Positions 23,951 to 46,754 of a stretch of DNA of 64,000 nucleotides are shown piece by piece. Below the pieces are notes generated by a model. The model ran no database searches. It saw only the letters and a program-made list of their open reading frames with translations, and was not told the DNA's origin. Origin of the DNA: Pipra filicauda (taxonomy: Eukaryota; Chordata; Aves; Passeriformes; Pipridae); contig NW_024104283.1 in NCBI RefSeq assembly GCF_003945595.2, forward strand, positions 3,291,036 through 3,355,035. The letters run 5' to 3'. The position numbers and the translations under genes are program-made. The stretch's first letter is position 1; each line of letters starts with the position of its first letter.

Positions 23951-24553
23951 CCAGGCCCTTTGCTACCTTGTCTTTTCTATACAATCCCTTCAACCCTTGA
24001 TTCCTGTGCTGAGGTGCTTTTCATTAATTGCAGTCAACCTCAGCTTTAGTTTACATATCTTTTCTAGTAATTCCTTTGGCTTTTTAACAGTACCAAAGGT
24101 AAGATTGGCACTGTATGCAGAGGTGTTTCAGAGAAACATGCATGCTGACTGCAAGCTTTGTGGCTTGACAGTTGGCAAGCCTTGCCCCAGTCCTCTGCAG
24201 AAAAATATTGGTAGGCTTCACTCCCCTGACTTACTGGGTCCTGCCAGGCAGTTCTGCAGGAGAACCAGCAGGGATACTTAAGTTTCTCCAAGACCAAATC
24301 TAGAAACCAGAACCTCTATGTTGCACTTTCTGTTAGCTTATCCTCTCCCTGGCTTCCATGACACCATCCTTCCTTGTGAATCCTCCACTTTCTTCTTTCG
24401 GGTTGTCCTCTTGAAGAATTTCCTTGTCCCACCTTCAAGGGCCAGGGAATTCTCTCTACCTTGTATTTTTTGAAAACTTATTTGTTAGGAATAATTCAAC
24501 CACCCTCTTCGATACAGATTCATTTGTCTACTCTACACTTCGACTAGTGGCAA

Positions 24554-25023
24554 TGTCTGGTTTTGGCTGGGATAGAGTTAATTTTCTTCCTAGTAGCTGG
24601 TACAGTTCTGTGTTTTGGATTTAGTATGAGAATAATGTTGATAACACACAGATGTTTTAGTTGTTGATAAGTAGTGTTTATCCTAAGTCAAGGACTTTTC
24701 AGTTTCTCATGTTCTGCCAGTGAGGAGGTGCACAAGAAGCTGAGAGAAACTGTATTGTGCATCCCTTGTTTTCCTTGGCTTTCATGCCTCTCTTTTTCAC
24801 TTTCATTAAAATTATTAATGTATTATACTTTATTTCAATTATTAACTGTTTTTATCTCAACCTCTTGGATGGACATCAGCAGGAGGATATTACCCTTTCA
24901 AGGTAGAAGAAAAGGTTTTACCTTTATTCCAGTTTTCCACCCCATCCAGCCTTGGTGGGGGCAGGGAGAGTGAGCGAGTGTCTGCATGGCACTTAAATTG
25001 CCAGCTGGGGTTAAACCATGGCA
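24554..25023 (+). mobile_element. Solo LTR, family B, copy 1, in FYN intron 11
   Basis: It begins TGTCTGGTTTTGGCTGG and runs through GATAGAGTTAATTTTC, TGTTGATAACACA and TTTATCTCAACC, ending GGGGTTAAACCATGGCA. It aligns with the 56653-57270 element but lacks part of the middle. Flanks GGCAA and GGGAA could be a 5-bp duplication with one mismatch. This LTR type is common in birds. Antisense to FYN. Confidence 0.78.
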
Positions 25024-26694
25024 GGGAATAATATCCTTACACTACATAGCATTTAGGCTGGTAACTTGGCTGTATCCTTGGATTTGGTCTTTAGCAGTGA
25101 TAATTGCAAAAAGAAAGATTAGATTACTAATTTACAGTGTTTCCTAACCTGTAGACCAACACTTTAGCACTGGTTTCTTGTATTTCATTTATCACCTGCA
25201 TCCATCCACTGTATTTTTGGTGTTAGATGTTTATAAGTAGGAGCAAACAGTTTGTATGGCATCTAAAGTAGACCGTGGTTAGGACTTCAAAATGATGAAT
25301 ATAGAGCGATAACTGTTCTCTGCAGACATCAGATCCTGCATAGAGTTAAGGCTCTTTTCTATTATTGTCTCCAAACTGATGTTGTTAGGTCACAGAGGCT
25401 CATAACAAACCAGATAAGCTTGCCACACACTGAGCAAATGTTTGGGTGTTTTTCACTATCCCACAAAAACATTTTCAAAGGTATTTTACTTTTTCATTAA
25501 ATTACAAAACAACACTAGTGGTCTGTTAGTCATCACCAACTCAAGGCAGCATCAACCCAAACTCTCTGGCCTTGCTGGTTTCAAGATGCTGTGAGAAAAA
25601 ACATGGGCATTTTGTTCACATTGTATTCTCAATATTAGTTTTATAAATTTGCATTTTGAACAAAAATCTGCATCCTTTTTTCATATCCTTGTCTTTGAAT
25701 CAGCTGAATTGCCTCATATTTTGGGGTAAGAACTTCTGCTGTGTTTTGCTTCCCTTACATATAACGGCTATGAAAATAACTGTTACTAGTACCTCATCTA
25801 TTGTATATACCTAAAAATACTAGCAAACTGCATTCTTTGTTTTTATTTTGGCAATATGCCTTTAAATACAACATGGATGGAAGCAACAGCAGCAGAAAAG
25901 CTTCTTCCCAACTGATTTGTTGTTCTAAGATATCAAATGTTTGGTATTTTTACCCAGTGCTTTACTCAGTGCTGCAAAGCACACTCTGAAACCTGATAAG
26001 GAACTGTGTACTGGAAGAAAAACCCTGAGGAAACAGAGGGGGGAGGAAAAACATAAACAGCCCTTCACTTCCCTTTGTTTAACAAAAAGATAGAAAAAAG
26101 AACATGAAAGAAACATTGCTGTCTGAAATCATAGTAATTTTTTTTGTCCCTGGAAAGTGAGTCAAGCCAGGTTTTCTTATCATGGTTTAATCCAGGAAAA
26201 TGCCCTTCTTTTCCTTTCTCTTTTCCCTTCCCTCACAGTAAAACCCAGATATGAAACTAAACCAAGTAATCCTCATTTTCCTTACTGGAATTCATATATC
26301 CAGCAAGGGCTGAAGCACCTAGGATTTGCCAAAGAAATTCTGTTGGTTTTGACATGTGCTGCTAATTTAAAAAAGAAGTTTCAAAGACTTTTTTTCCCCT
26401 AAATCTGTTGGATTATTAGTCGGACTTATAACAGTGCTTCAGGTACACATTTTACCTCTTAAAAGGCCTAGTGATGTTTACAAACTTATTCTATAGATTC
26501 ACTTATCTTATCAAGCAAGTTTTAGTGTTTCTCTTTTGATAGCAGGAGCCTGTCGTATCTGCACTTCTAACACCTCACAGAGAATATCTGAGCATTTGTA
26601 CAACTCCTCTCTCCTAATGAATACTCAAGAGTTTCAACTCTTAGTAAATAATAAATGACATTCTGCTTGCAGTATGCTTCTAGACCCCTTAAAA

Positions 26695-27462
26695 CCTGGG
26701 TTGGGGCAATCCCTGGTACCAATACAGGCTGGAGGGTGAATAGACTGAGAAGAGCCCTGTTGAGAAGGACTTGGGGGTGCTGGTGGATGAGAGGCTGGAC
26801 ATGAACCAGTAATGTGCACGTGCAGCCCAGAAAGCCAACTGTGTCTTGGGCTGCATCAAAAGCACCATGGCCAGCAGGTCGAGGGAGGTGATTCTGCCCC
26901 TCTGCTCTGGTGAGACCCCATGTGGAGTACTGCATCCAGCTCTGGGGTTCTCAACACAGGAAGGAAGGACATCAACCTGTTGAAGGAAGCCCAGAGAAGG
27001 TCCACGAAGATGATTAGAGGGATCGATCACCTCTCCTATGAGAAACGTGTGAGAAAATCAGGATTGTTCAGCCTAGAGAAGAGAAGGATCTAGGGAGACC
27101 TTATTGTGGCCTTTCAGTGCTTGAAGGGGTCCTATAAGAATGATGGGAACAACATTTTTAGCAGAGTCTCTTGCAATAGGACAAGGGGTAATGGTTTTAA
27201 AATGAAGGGGAGTTGATTTAGATTATATATAAGAAAAAAGTTTTTTTACAATGAGGGTGGTGAAAAAACTGGATCAAGTTGCCTGGAGAGGTCATGGATG
27301 CCCCCAACCCTATGAACGTTCAAGGCCAGGTTGGATGGGGCTCTGAGTAACCTGATCTAGCTGAAGATGTCCCTGCTTATTGCAGGTGGATTGGACTAGT
27401 TAACTTTTGAAAGGTCCCTTCCAACCCAAGCTATTCTATGAAGTCTACAAATCTATGAAAAA
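26695..27462 (+). mobile_element. CR1 LINE 3' fragment in FYN intron 11
   Basis: About 770 bp of CR1 3' sequence: GAGAAGGACTTGGGGGTGCT, TGGGCTGCATCAAAAGCA, a CCCTTCCAACCCAAGC-like terminus and ATTCTATGA-type end repeats. The frame is broken by substitutions and short indels, so this is a dead 5'-truncated copy. Confidence 0.9.
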
Positions 27463-30400
27463 CCAGTTTATGCTCATGATGTTTCTAGAATTACAGTTTG
27501 ATCCAAGAAGAAAACATCCTGTTTCCAAAAAATGGCTTTTCCATTAGCCTTTTAATTCTCTGAGAAGACCAAAAATCAAATAACCTCACACCACTCAGCT
27601 TTATTAGTGGAGCCTCCAATAATCTTAGGATGCCACAGGATATGGCCACTTTAATGCACAATACAATAAAAATCTACTGCTTGTATGGACTGGGGACAGA
27701 AACTCAATAGTGCTTGGCTTTTCATAGAAACGTTGTAGTAACTTTAAGTTACAGGCTCTAAGAGTTACTTTAAGAGTTACTGTGACACAAAAGAGGATGT
27801 GAAGTTTCCATTTGTGGCTAAAGAAAACACTGGAAATTGCTTTGGAGTGCTCTGAGCAGCTTGATTAGATGGAGCACAACAGACGTGCAAATAGCACAGA
27901 TCTGGGCAATGCTGCTCTTCCAGAGGACCAGAAACATTACTGTAACAAGGCAGAGTCCCCACATACAAAGCTAATGAGCTATATAGACTACTTTTGGCCA
28001 TGTGAAGCCCAGCGAGGAGAGTGATGGTTTCAAACCACTTTATTCTTGCTTTCTTCTGCTAGGCTGAGAATGATGTTCTTTCTAGACCCAGTGCATGCTT
28101 TCAGACCAATGATCAAACTAATACAGTGCACTGAAGGGAACAGGAAAGCTGCTCCTAAGGGAAGACAACCTTTGGAGCATAATGCTGTTCTTACTGATAA
28201 CAATGTGAACCTAGTTATTTCTGTGGAAAAGTAGTAACAAGCTTTAAAAATCCAGAAGTCATATCACTTCATTTAGAAATTAAGGCCTGAAAACACCCAA
28301 CATTTCCTTATCCTCAAAGCACCCACAAAGCTAGACTGTCAATATCTGTTCTTTGTTTTGGTTTTGTTTTTTAAAATAAGTAATCATATGCTTGGTGTAA
28401 TAGATGGTACAGCATTTGTGACTGGAACTTTCCTGCTTACAAAGAAACACACCTGATCTTATCTATGTTGTGTGCTGAGAACACATCTTTCTCAACTCCT
28501 CGTCTACCATCCATGGGGATGCTACACACACACATATGTTGGCTTGCTGATACATACTTGGCCTCAGGCTTGGGCACCATGTGCTCTCTGGCACCTGTGG
28601 CTCAGCTTCCCCCAGAGATGTGGAGGCTGAACACAGCTCCCCAGAGACTGCAGGGCTGCTTGGAGCCCAGGCTCAAAGACCTGCTTGGCCAGAGGCAGCA
28701 ATGTGGATTGCACCATGGTGGCTGTCACAACAGACATAAAATGTAAATGCTCTTGATGTGACAAGTGCAGCAGAAAGCAGAAGGGGCAAGTTCAGAGGTG
28801 CTTGTTCAGCGCATCTGAGATTTTTGGCTATCCAAAAGGCAGCATGTTAAAACCCCACAAATTCTCTGACTGCTGCTAGAGAAATTCAGCCTCCTACTCT
28901 TAAACTCCATTAAAACAAAAAACAAACTAAAATCCAAAGGGCATTTGTCAAAGGGAAAGAAACAGACACTGAAAAAGTTCAACAAGCCGACTACTTTATT
29001 AAACTTGTCTCCTCCTCTGCCCATATCTATTTTTTATTTTCCCACTGTAATAATGGAAATATTAATCCCAGCAATGAAAATATGAATGCCTAGAAAGACC
29101 ATGAAAGTTGCTTATTTCAATCTGCTGCCTTGTGAAAAGAATAAGAAAGCATAAAACCCCCCACGTAAATTAGTTATCATAGCGGTCCATTATGACCACT
29201 GACAGTAAAACAGGCTTAGTTGAAACATGAACGTGAGGACACCTATCAGAAAGTTGGTCTTGCTTGTGGGAGCTATGGGGCTTGGGGCAAGGCTTGATTA
29301 GGAACTCTAGCTTGATCTTCATCTCTGTTAACAAAACCTTTACTGCTCATATATCTCACCACTGCTCCAGCCTCTCTTCCAAAATGGGGCATCAGGACAG
29401 GAAATCCTGGGGACAAAGCATGTTAAGTTTTGTTCTACCCATTCTGTTTCCCTCCTATAAACTGCCTGCTTTCTCCTTCTGTCCTCCTCATTATACTTCT
29501 CCATCCTTCTACACAAGTTTAAAACAATGCCTGATTCCAGGCACTGGAAGGCATAAGGTACAGTGACCTGGGGGCATGGGTACCACACCAGAACTAGGGT
29601 GTGTGCTATAAATAACCTCTCCAGGCACTAAGAGCTTGTCAAGCAAGAGAGCAATCCCTTTGTCTGAGGGCCTCTCCCTGCTCCTCCCCCAGCCTGCTAC
29701 AAGTTGTAAGCAGGAACATCAGGACAACATGCCCACATCTGTTTCAGAAACTGGATATTACAGCAGAGTGACAGTTCATGATCCTCTTTGTTTCAAGACT
29801 GATGCTTTTCAGAGCTCGTAAATCCACACGCCTCGGGTGCCAAAGTGGCTGGCAGTGCCAACAGACTGCATTCTGTCACCTATAAGTTGTCTACTTGGGT
29901 GAAGATGCCTGAGTCTTGCTTCTCAGGGTGATTGAAATCTCATCTTTTTCTCCTTGTGCAAGCCATGCCACAGTGGCAGAAAAAGTCTTGCGGGTGCATC
30001 TGAACCCTACTCCACGCCTCAGACAGGGACACGTATTCATGAAACTTTGTCCTTCCATGAGGTCCTTCCTCTTCCCAGCATGTAGCAGAAGATGGATGGT
30101 CCTTTCTATGTCAGGGGAAGATAGTCTTTTCTACAGACCTCAGGAGGCCTTTGTCACTTTGGGAAGTCTGAACCCTCTTTTCAGCCCACATGCAAAACCA
30201 GAACCTTCTGAGAAGGCTTCAGTTCCCCTCCACTGTTGCCTCAATCCATAAAAACTTTCCCAGTTAGGGTCTGGGGACTGAGACTGGATTGAAATCTGTA
30301 AAGACTTTGGAAATTCAAATGTAAAATAGAGGCTGCCCTTAGGTAAAACTGACAGAGGGGAGTGATGGTGGCCATGGGAATGGTTAAGGCCTTCCGGATG

Positions 30401-32194
30401 AGCAATCTGGGAGTCCCGGCAACGAGGAATGGCCCTGGCATAGGGCACAGGCAGTGTGTAACCAAAGCAGTACATGACTGTCCAGAAAATTGCTGACTTT
30501 GTGATATGTAACACACAAAAAATTGCTTCCAGCTACTTCATGTCTTTCCAGTGCAGGTGGGGGAGAGTGAGCTGGAAGGACTTTTGGTGTGTGAGGGCTT
30601 TATGCAGTGAGGGATGAAGGGGGAGGACTGTGCTGAAAGAGGAGAGATGCTGCTGGTTGTCTTTGATGTGCTCAAATTGCCACGTAATAAAACTGTCCAG
30701 AATTTCAGGACACAGCCCATGCCTGAGATTACTGTCATGACTCCCACAAGAAGTTATGTATTGCAAGCACTTAAATGCAGATCCAGTGGACTTTTTTCAT
30801 TTAGGGAGGGAAAGAAACATTTGTGAAGTGCAGACATCCAAAGCCAACACTGTGTTCAGCTACAAACTTGTGAGTAAACATGGGGCTTAAATTGTCATTT
30901 TCATGTGAAATGGTATTTTCCCTGCATGTGTGCGTGTCTGTTTGTGCTCATGCACGTGATAAGGCAGATGGTTAAGTCACTAAGCATCTTTGCCCCACCA
31001 ATATGGAGCTCAGGGGAAAAAAATCACCTTAACTCTACAGAGGGACTCATCCCTCCTACAGAAACTGTTTTCTGTTACCTCATTCTGTGGTCTCAGCTTC
31101 GCTAAGCTGCTCACTGTTAATCAAGCCAGAATTCACTTCTGATCATGAGATGCCTTTCAGTCCCCATATTCTCTACCCAAATATCAGCTACTGGCTGTTC
31201 GGTGCTAGCAAAGTTGACATTCCTAGTGAAAGTCTGGGACATGAGTTTTGCAGAGTTCAGGCTTCTGAAGTGGCATGAGATACCACAGGAAACAGAACTC
31301 CACCTTGATGCTACTCCTGCTCAATCTGATATACGGAACTGACTGCTTAATCACAGCACAGGCTGGAACATTGAAACTGCTGTAGGGCACTTTCCATTAA
31401 TTCACCTGCAGTGCACAGTTGAGTATTTAGAGAATTTTTTTTTTTATAAAAAGAATAAAAATGCAGCTATATACATCTTCAGATGCAGGGCATCCCCTGT
31501 TGTTAGTATCTGCGCAGATGAGAAAATGAAGGGATTGAATTCTTTTCTATGTAATGGACAACTTTCACCTCACCCCTCTCCTTTTCACTTGAATGCCTAC
31601 AATCTTCAGGGGGGCAACAGAATCAAAAGCTCTTTCTGCATAGGCAGATCCAATCACCCCCTCCTACAAATCTTAATCCATCGGATACTTGGCAGGGTTT
31701 CAACAAAGAGCCATGAGGCCTCTGGTTCCCCCATGCAGAGAATTTAGCCCCGCTGTGACCCTGCTATGAGCTCTGGCCTGCACACTGCAGAATTATTTTC
31801 TTTCCTTTCCGTCCCTCTCAAAAGCAAGGATTGAAATTTAAGAGTTTATAAAAAAGAGATTTGATAATACCAGATGTTTAGACCTTGTCATCAAACCTTG
31901 CAGAGAGCCAGACTGACAGAAGAAATGGAGTAAGGCCTCTCTGGGAGTTTAACTGTTGATATCTTAAAGCGAATGCAATGTTATGGAGAGTTATTTGCCC
32001 CAGAATATAGTAATTTTATATTGCTTTCATTAGTTGTCTAGAAATTACATTAATTGAATTGAGAACAACTACAAAATTAGAAATGAATATGTTGAATTGT
32101 CCCCTTGTCATTTTTATAATGACCATTGCACAGTAGTTTTCAGTTAGAGTTGTTTCCAAGCATACACAGAACTTATGCATTATAACCATCCTCA

Positions 32195-41040
<8,846 letters not shown>

Positions 41041-41117
41041 CTGGGCTGCCATGTCCACCAAATTCGGTAACTTCAAAGCTCTTCCTTCTCCATCTTTTAA
41101 GAAATCTAGCAAACTCC
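41041..41117 (-). CDS. FYN: FYN exon 9: kinase helix D-E
   Basis: This 77-nt exon encodes residues 348-373: [18 protein letters not shown] followed by LVDMAAQ. It has no long open reading frame of its own, so it is easy to miss. It is supported by acceptor TTTGCAG/GGAG, exact phase to exon 8, and a phase-0 end at CCCAG. The donor is GTCTGT, which departs from consensus at +3 to +5. Only 100 bp separate it from exon 10. Confidence 0.95.
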
Positions 41118-41948
41118 CTGCAAATGCAGAGTTGACACAATAGAAAGATGTTAGGAAAACAATGGCAACTCATCAGGATGGAAGTGCAGCAATACATGCC
41201 ATATTAAAGACAGCAGTGTTTCAAGTTTAAGAGACAGTTTAAAAAACCCCCATGATATTTTAGAATTCTATTATATTTGCTTTGCTCTTCTTTAAGGTTG
41301 TCTTGCAGAAGAATATGCCACTAGTACAAGGAGAGTTGCAGGGAAAAGAAACAACATTGTTTTTAGTCTTCCTGACCATTACTGAGAAAGCTGGTCTTTC
41401 TTAACTTTTCCAGTGCTCTTTAAAACTACATACTTGCTGCTCTCTAAAGGCCTCAGCTAGCTGAAAAGCAGCAGCTCAGTTCCAAGCCACACAAGCTATG
41501 GAAAAAGTCAGATCCCAGCTCAACCAGCTCCAAATGAAAGGTCGGCCTGAAGCCTGATAAGCCCAAAGGGGATAGCATTAGCAAAGGCTATTTTTCCTTA
41601 GAAATGAGTAGTGCTCCTTCTCTAGGTAACCCAGAGCTAAACACAGCATGAATCATTAGTTTTAGAAGACTGCTAGGAAGACAAAGCAGACATGAAATGA
41701 AAGTAACTTCAGCAAAAACAATAAGGACACAGCCTTCCTGTGCAAAGGAAAACAAGAAGGTACCCTGTCACTTTAAATAAAATGCCTATAGCTTCCATCC
41801 CAATCTTGTATTCAAACAGAGAAGTGTGGCAGTCTCGCTTGATAAATTGTCAGCCTCAAGCTCAGATCCAAAGATGTAAAATGTTACCGTACAAACTAGT
41901 AAAGTAAGCCAAAATAAACCATGTACTTCAGAAGGATTTTGAAAAGTA

Positions 41949-41966
41949 TTTTTTTTTTTTTTTTTT
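41949..41966 (+). repeat. Poly(T) tract in FYN intron 8
   Basis: About 18 thymines, read as poly(A) in the FYN transcript orientation. Confidence 0.8.
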
Positions 41967-42301
41967 AAAGGGAAAAGGCATATGCTTGTCACCGACACAT
42001 ATGATTAAAGTGTGAGTTAGTCAGGGCTTGGATGCCTCTGAGGAGGGAGGTGGGCAAGCACCTGCCAGGAAAATAAAAATCAACTCCAAACAGACTGAAA
42101 AAATGGACTTAAAATTTCAGAGTACATCCTCCAATGTACAATGAAACTTCCCTGTGAGAAGTTATGTTTCCTATTTGGTTCATTTGCTTTTCCAAAACAA
42201 GCAGACTTTTTGCTCTGCTCTCAGCACCCCTGCTGGAGATCGGAGGAAGCAAAAAGTTTTCCTTTTCTCATTTTACATCATTACCAGTTAAGTAGCTTAA
42301 A

Positions 42302-42352
42302 GAAAGAGAGAAGGGAGAAGGGGAAAGGGAAAGGCAGAGAGGAGGGGAAAGA
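42302..42352 (+). repeat. Purine-rich AGGG/GAAA tract in FYN intron 8
   Basis: An almost pure A/G stretch with GGGAAAGGGAAAGG and AGAGAGGAGGGG. It is pyrimidine-rich in the FYN pre-mRNA sense. Confidence 0.75.
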
Positions 42353-42715
42353 ATAATATGTGCAAATCATGTATTAAAATGATAAATGGGGTGGACTGAA
42401 AATGAAGCTGTGATCTGAGAGCAAGGTGCATGTGACAGAACTCAGGACTGCTAAATGAAGAGACAGAAATCCTAAGCTGACAAGTAAACACTGAAAGAAG
42501 ATGCTGCAAGAACTCTCCGGTGCTGGAAAAAGCTAGGATCTTGGGAAGCAGCATGTAATATCATCAAACCTAGAAAATGCACATCTCCCCTTGTCAGTGA
42601 AGTTTGGATGCTGATGCTGTTAAAATCACTTATGCTGCACCAACTTCTCTCTTCCCCACCTAGTATAAATTTTCTTTGTGCATCAGGTTTTGGGCCCAAT
42701 TCAGAGTGAAATTCA

Positions 42716-43060
<345 letters not shown>

Positions 43061-43899
43061 TTAGTCAGATTAAATATCTTCTCCTCCTTTTTCTGCCTGA
43101 TGCCCAGTGTAACCAAGGAAAAACCAGCAAAGACAATTAAAATAAGGGTTATTTTTTTAATTTGGTTTCCCATGCTGCCTTATCATTATATTCCTCCCAT
43201 GCCTCCCTCATATTTTAGTTTTTTTCTTTATACTGAAAAATAATACTCCCATTGGCACTGGGTCACAATTGCTGTTGTCCTACTCAATGTTTCCACTGAT
43301 CTCCACAGAAACCTCCTCTGAGTAAGAAATGTGGGACTGCTGAAACCCATCTTCATGTTATCTGTTGTCTGCTACAGACAACTACACAGTTCCAGTCACA
43401 GATTTAGATAACAAAACTGGTTAAAACCAGAACTTCTTATTTGCAAGACATTTTAACATTTTGGTTTTGTTCTGTCAGAGGAAAGAAAAATATTTTAAGA
43501 AAAATTCCCCAAAACCAAATCCTAAATTGATTTGATTTTAGAAACACTTATGTTTCCAAACTGAAATACAATTTTTTCCTTCCCCTCCTCATCTCCAGAA
43601 GCTGCTGATTGAAAATGAGGTGGTTCTTGTCTACTTGATCTTGTTCTTTACTTGTGGTCAGCACTGAAATGGACAAGTTGCATCATTTTTCAGTCATCAG
43701 CTACCAAGCCTTCTCTAACATCCGAAAGCCCGCACAAGGACTTGGAGAGAGCTGGGGAAAGCTGTCTCAGGGCATTTCACAAGAGATAAGGCTTCACTCA
43801 GGTATTTGCAAGGGGAAGAAGGAAGACTGGAAAGAACTGGAAAGAACAAAACCCCAGAAGACCTATTTATGATAACAGTGGGTTGGTTTTTTTTTTTGG

Positions 43900-43943
43900 C
43901 AAGGGTGGGGGTGGGGGGCTAGGGGGGGAAGGGAAAGGAAGGG
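43900..43943 (+). repeat. G-rich tract, G-quadruplex-type, FYN intron 7
   Basis: Five or more runs of at least three guanines with short loops (GGGTGGGGGTGGGGGG, then AGGGGGGG and AAGGG). It lies about 0.9 kb upstream of exon 8, and its C-rich complement is in the FYN pre-mRNA. Confidence 0.75.
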
Positions 43944-45932
43944 TAGAAATACCACTTTTCTAGTGCCTTCTGGTTGTCCTTTGCCCAGACTTGCCAGAAC
44001 CCTGCTCCAGAGTCAGGGCTGAAATGGCTTTGAATGGGACCTGTGATCTGTTGATAGGGAGCTGCTGTGTAATAAGGGCAGAACAACACTAAATGACTTC
44101 AGGAATTAATCACATTGGGTAAAAATTACCCCTCTGCACTTAAGCGTGAGTATAAGCAGAAAGCCTATAAAGTCCACAAAGGCTCTGTCATCAAAAAAGG
44201 TAACATGTAAAAAACCCGGTTTGTCTTCGCTAAAAGTACATGAACATTTAGCAGGGCTCAGCTGCTGCAGGGGAAATGGTTAAGCCAAAATAACTTAATT
44301 GTGAGCTTTTGCAACCTGCCAGAGCACAAAATGGGCTGGGTCCTTTCCTCTGCAAGTGCTCAGATCCCAGGTCCATCTTGTCTAGCTGAGGACAGGGGAG
44401 GAGCAGTGGAGGAGCTGCTGCTCCTGTGTCACGCATCACTTAAAGGGCAATCCCAAATGTCTGGGTGGGGGCTGGAGGCACATATTAGTCAAAACCGTGC
44501 AGAGCAAGTTTGTTTTCATTATGCCTTGATTTTCTGCCGAGTGTCACTGTACTGTCAGCGGATTAATGTCCTGAGCTACCACCTCCACTACCCCAGCGCA
44601 CTTCAGGAAGACTCTTGAGGTCTTAATTTCACTCAGTCCTCCAAATCAGAGCTGAAGCAGACTTTGCTTTAGTAACACTCCTATGTAAGCAGGGAAGGAT
44701 GCAGTTTTGCCTCCTAACTTCAACCACGGGGGCCAAAATCTTTTCTGATGGGTGACAGGGAGTGTGTTTTGTCTGCAGTCACTGAGGCTCTGGATCCCAG
44801 CATGCTGTCAGTCACAGCCACTCTACAGAGGCACCGCAAATTATACAAACCAGGAATAAAACCACAGTTTCATGGACACCAGTCTGGCATTAACAAACTA
44901 GGATTTTACCTGGTGTGTTAACAGGATTAACTGTGTACTATCTGTTTACATTGCCTTAATAAAAATTCCAGAATTCATTCTGTTACCATGAAGTGTTTTC
45001 AGCAGGTCTGTTTTTAAATACTCCTATGAATTTCTCTGGTTAAAAAAAGAAAATCAAGCAAAAATGTTAACTTATCCTCTCAGCCCAGATTAGAGTTTAA
45101 ATTGTTAAGTTTTCTTGTTGTGGTTTGGTGTGTTTCTCTACTTAATGTATTTTTTATTAATTTTTACTGTGTTAATCTACTCCAGTTTGGTAATGCTTCA
45201 GGGCTGTTAACATATTTTTATTATACATTTTTATTATACATTATTATACATTAAGAAACATAATGTCATAATTGTAATAATAATTTTTGCATTTCTGACA
45301 GATATTTGGTACTGGTACTTGACCCTTTATTTCCCAGAGCTGATTTTTTTTATTTTTTAAAATTTGTTCCTTTAACTGCTGTATCAGTTTAAGATCTACT
45401 GCACACAAAGCTGACCAGTAAGCATTATCATGAACTGGAAACTTGAGCATGCATTCAAGATGGAGAACAGGAAGGTGAAACTGCAGTTATCTGGAGGTGC
45501 CAACAGAAAACGTATGCAGCTTTCTTCGCAACAGGTCAACTGTAATTCTGTGAGATTCTGTGACTTTCTCTATTTCTAGTCTATAAATTCTATAGATTTC
45601 ACAGACTTGCTGCCGTGCTCCTTGCTGTAATCTTGCAATGGGAAACAGCTGCAAGAACCAAGGAGAACTCACTGGCTTTACATACTTTTGTGTCACTGCA
45701 ACAAAAAGTGGCCAAACTGCTCCACCAAATTTTTCTGAAGAAACAGCACATAGTGATTCTTAATTTGAATTAGTAATTTTAAAGAGTCTCTACAGAATGC
45801 AATTTGGCACAAAAATTGAGCCACCTCTCATGAAATGGCCACTGTATTGTGTTTCAATGCTATGGCCATACTAAGATTTATGCACATTGTAAACTGCTAT
45901 TGTTTTATACTCATTAAAAGAATGATGCCCAC

Positions 45933-45957
45933 GGGGGGGGGGGGGGGACGGGGGTCA
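45933..45957 (+). repeat. Poly(G) run in FYN intron 7
   Basis: Fifteen consecutive guanines then ACGGGGG. It lies between exon 7B and exon 8. Exact length is prone to sequencing and assembly error. Confidence 0.8.
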
Positions 45958-46598
45958 GTAAGTTTAGCTGGCAAGTGTGCAGGAAACAGAGTGTCAGTGG
46001 ATTTGGAAAATGTCAATATTTCTGGACTTCAAAGTGGGGGTTCAGCTGGGCCCAGCAAGTTTTGCCTCTATTGTCCCTGCTCTCTATATTGAGTTACTGG
46101 GTTCTGCTGCAGATACAAATTTCAGACTTAAAGAAGTGGATGCATGGGAAAGCTAGCTCGACAATATCAATTTGCTGATACTTGTCATTATTTTTAAACC
46201 GGAAGAGTGGATGGAAGCATTTTCAGGGTCTGATCCCATCAGTGCTAAAACACATGATGAAAGAAAAATGTCTACTTACCAGATTAATTTCTGGTTAACA
46301 ATTCTGCCTTAGAGGTTTATCATCATTCCTATTTTAATATCTAGCAATTGTGTAGTTACCCAAATAAACCCAATGCAATTAATGCAGTTTAATGCCCGAG
46401 CCTCTCATACCACTGTGTGCAAGTGAAAGGAACCTTCCCCATGGATTAATGTATTTACGTTCGACTGTTTCAGGCAATATAAACTAACATTTCATACTAT
46501 TCTGATCTTTTAGCTTTAAGATCTCTACTTGAAATGTTTATTTCTGCCAAGAGGGCCTTAAAAGATCCATCCAAAGCAAAATATATTCTCTGCCTTAC

Positions 46599-46754
46599 CA
46601 CGCCACACTTCAGCGAAACACCCCTGACCAAGCTTCTGTTCCAGAAATAATGAATCACGTGCAACTTCCCATGCATCTTTAGCCAATCCAACAGTTTGTG
46701 GGGTATTATTCGTAGCAATCACAGTTAAGTTAAAACACAAACCATCAGCTTTCT
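46599..46754 (-). CDS. FYN: FYN exon 7B: alternative linker and glycine-rich loop, FynT form
   Basis: This 156-nt alternative exon (52 codons versus 55 in 7A) encodes the haematopoietic FynT linker and nucleotide loop: [25 protein letters not shown] and the loop GQGCFAEVW. The acceptor is CTCCTATAG/AGAAAG and the donor is GCGTG/GTAAGG. Start and end phases equal those of 7A, so either can join exon 6 to exon 8; including both adds 321 nt in frame. The loop Cys in GQGCF is the mammalian FynT hallmark. Several positions differ from my memory of the mammalian exon (TNN for SSC, Arg-Asp for Arg-Arg, VWRG for VWLG). Confidence 0.94.

Noticed and set aside
45535..45575. ATTCTGTGAGATTCTGTGA repeat resembling a CR1 terminus
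   Set aside because: The CR1 sequence that normally precedes the end repeats is absent on either strand.
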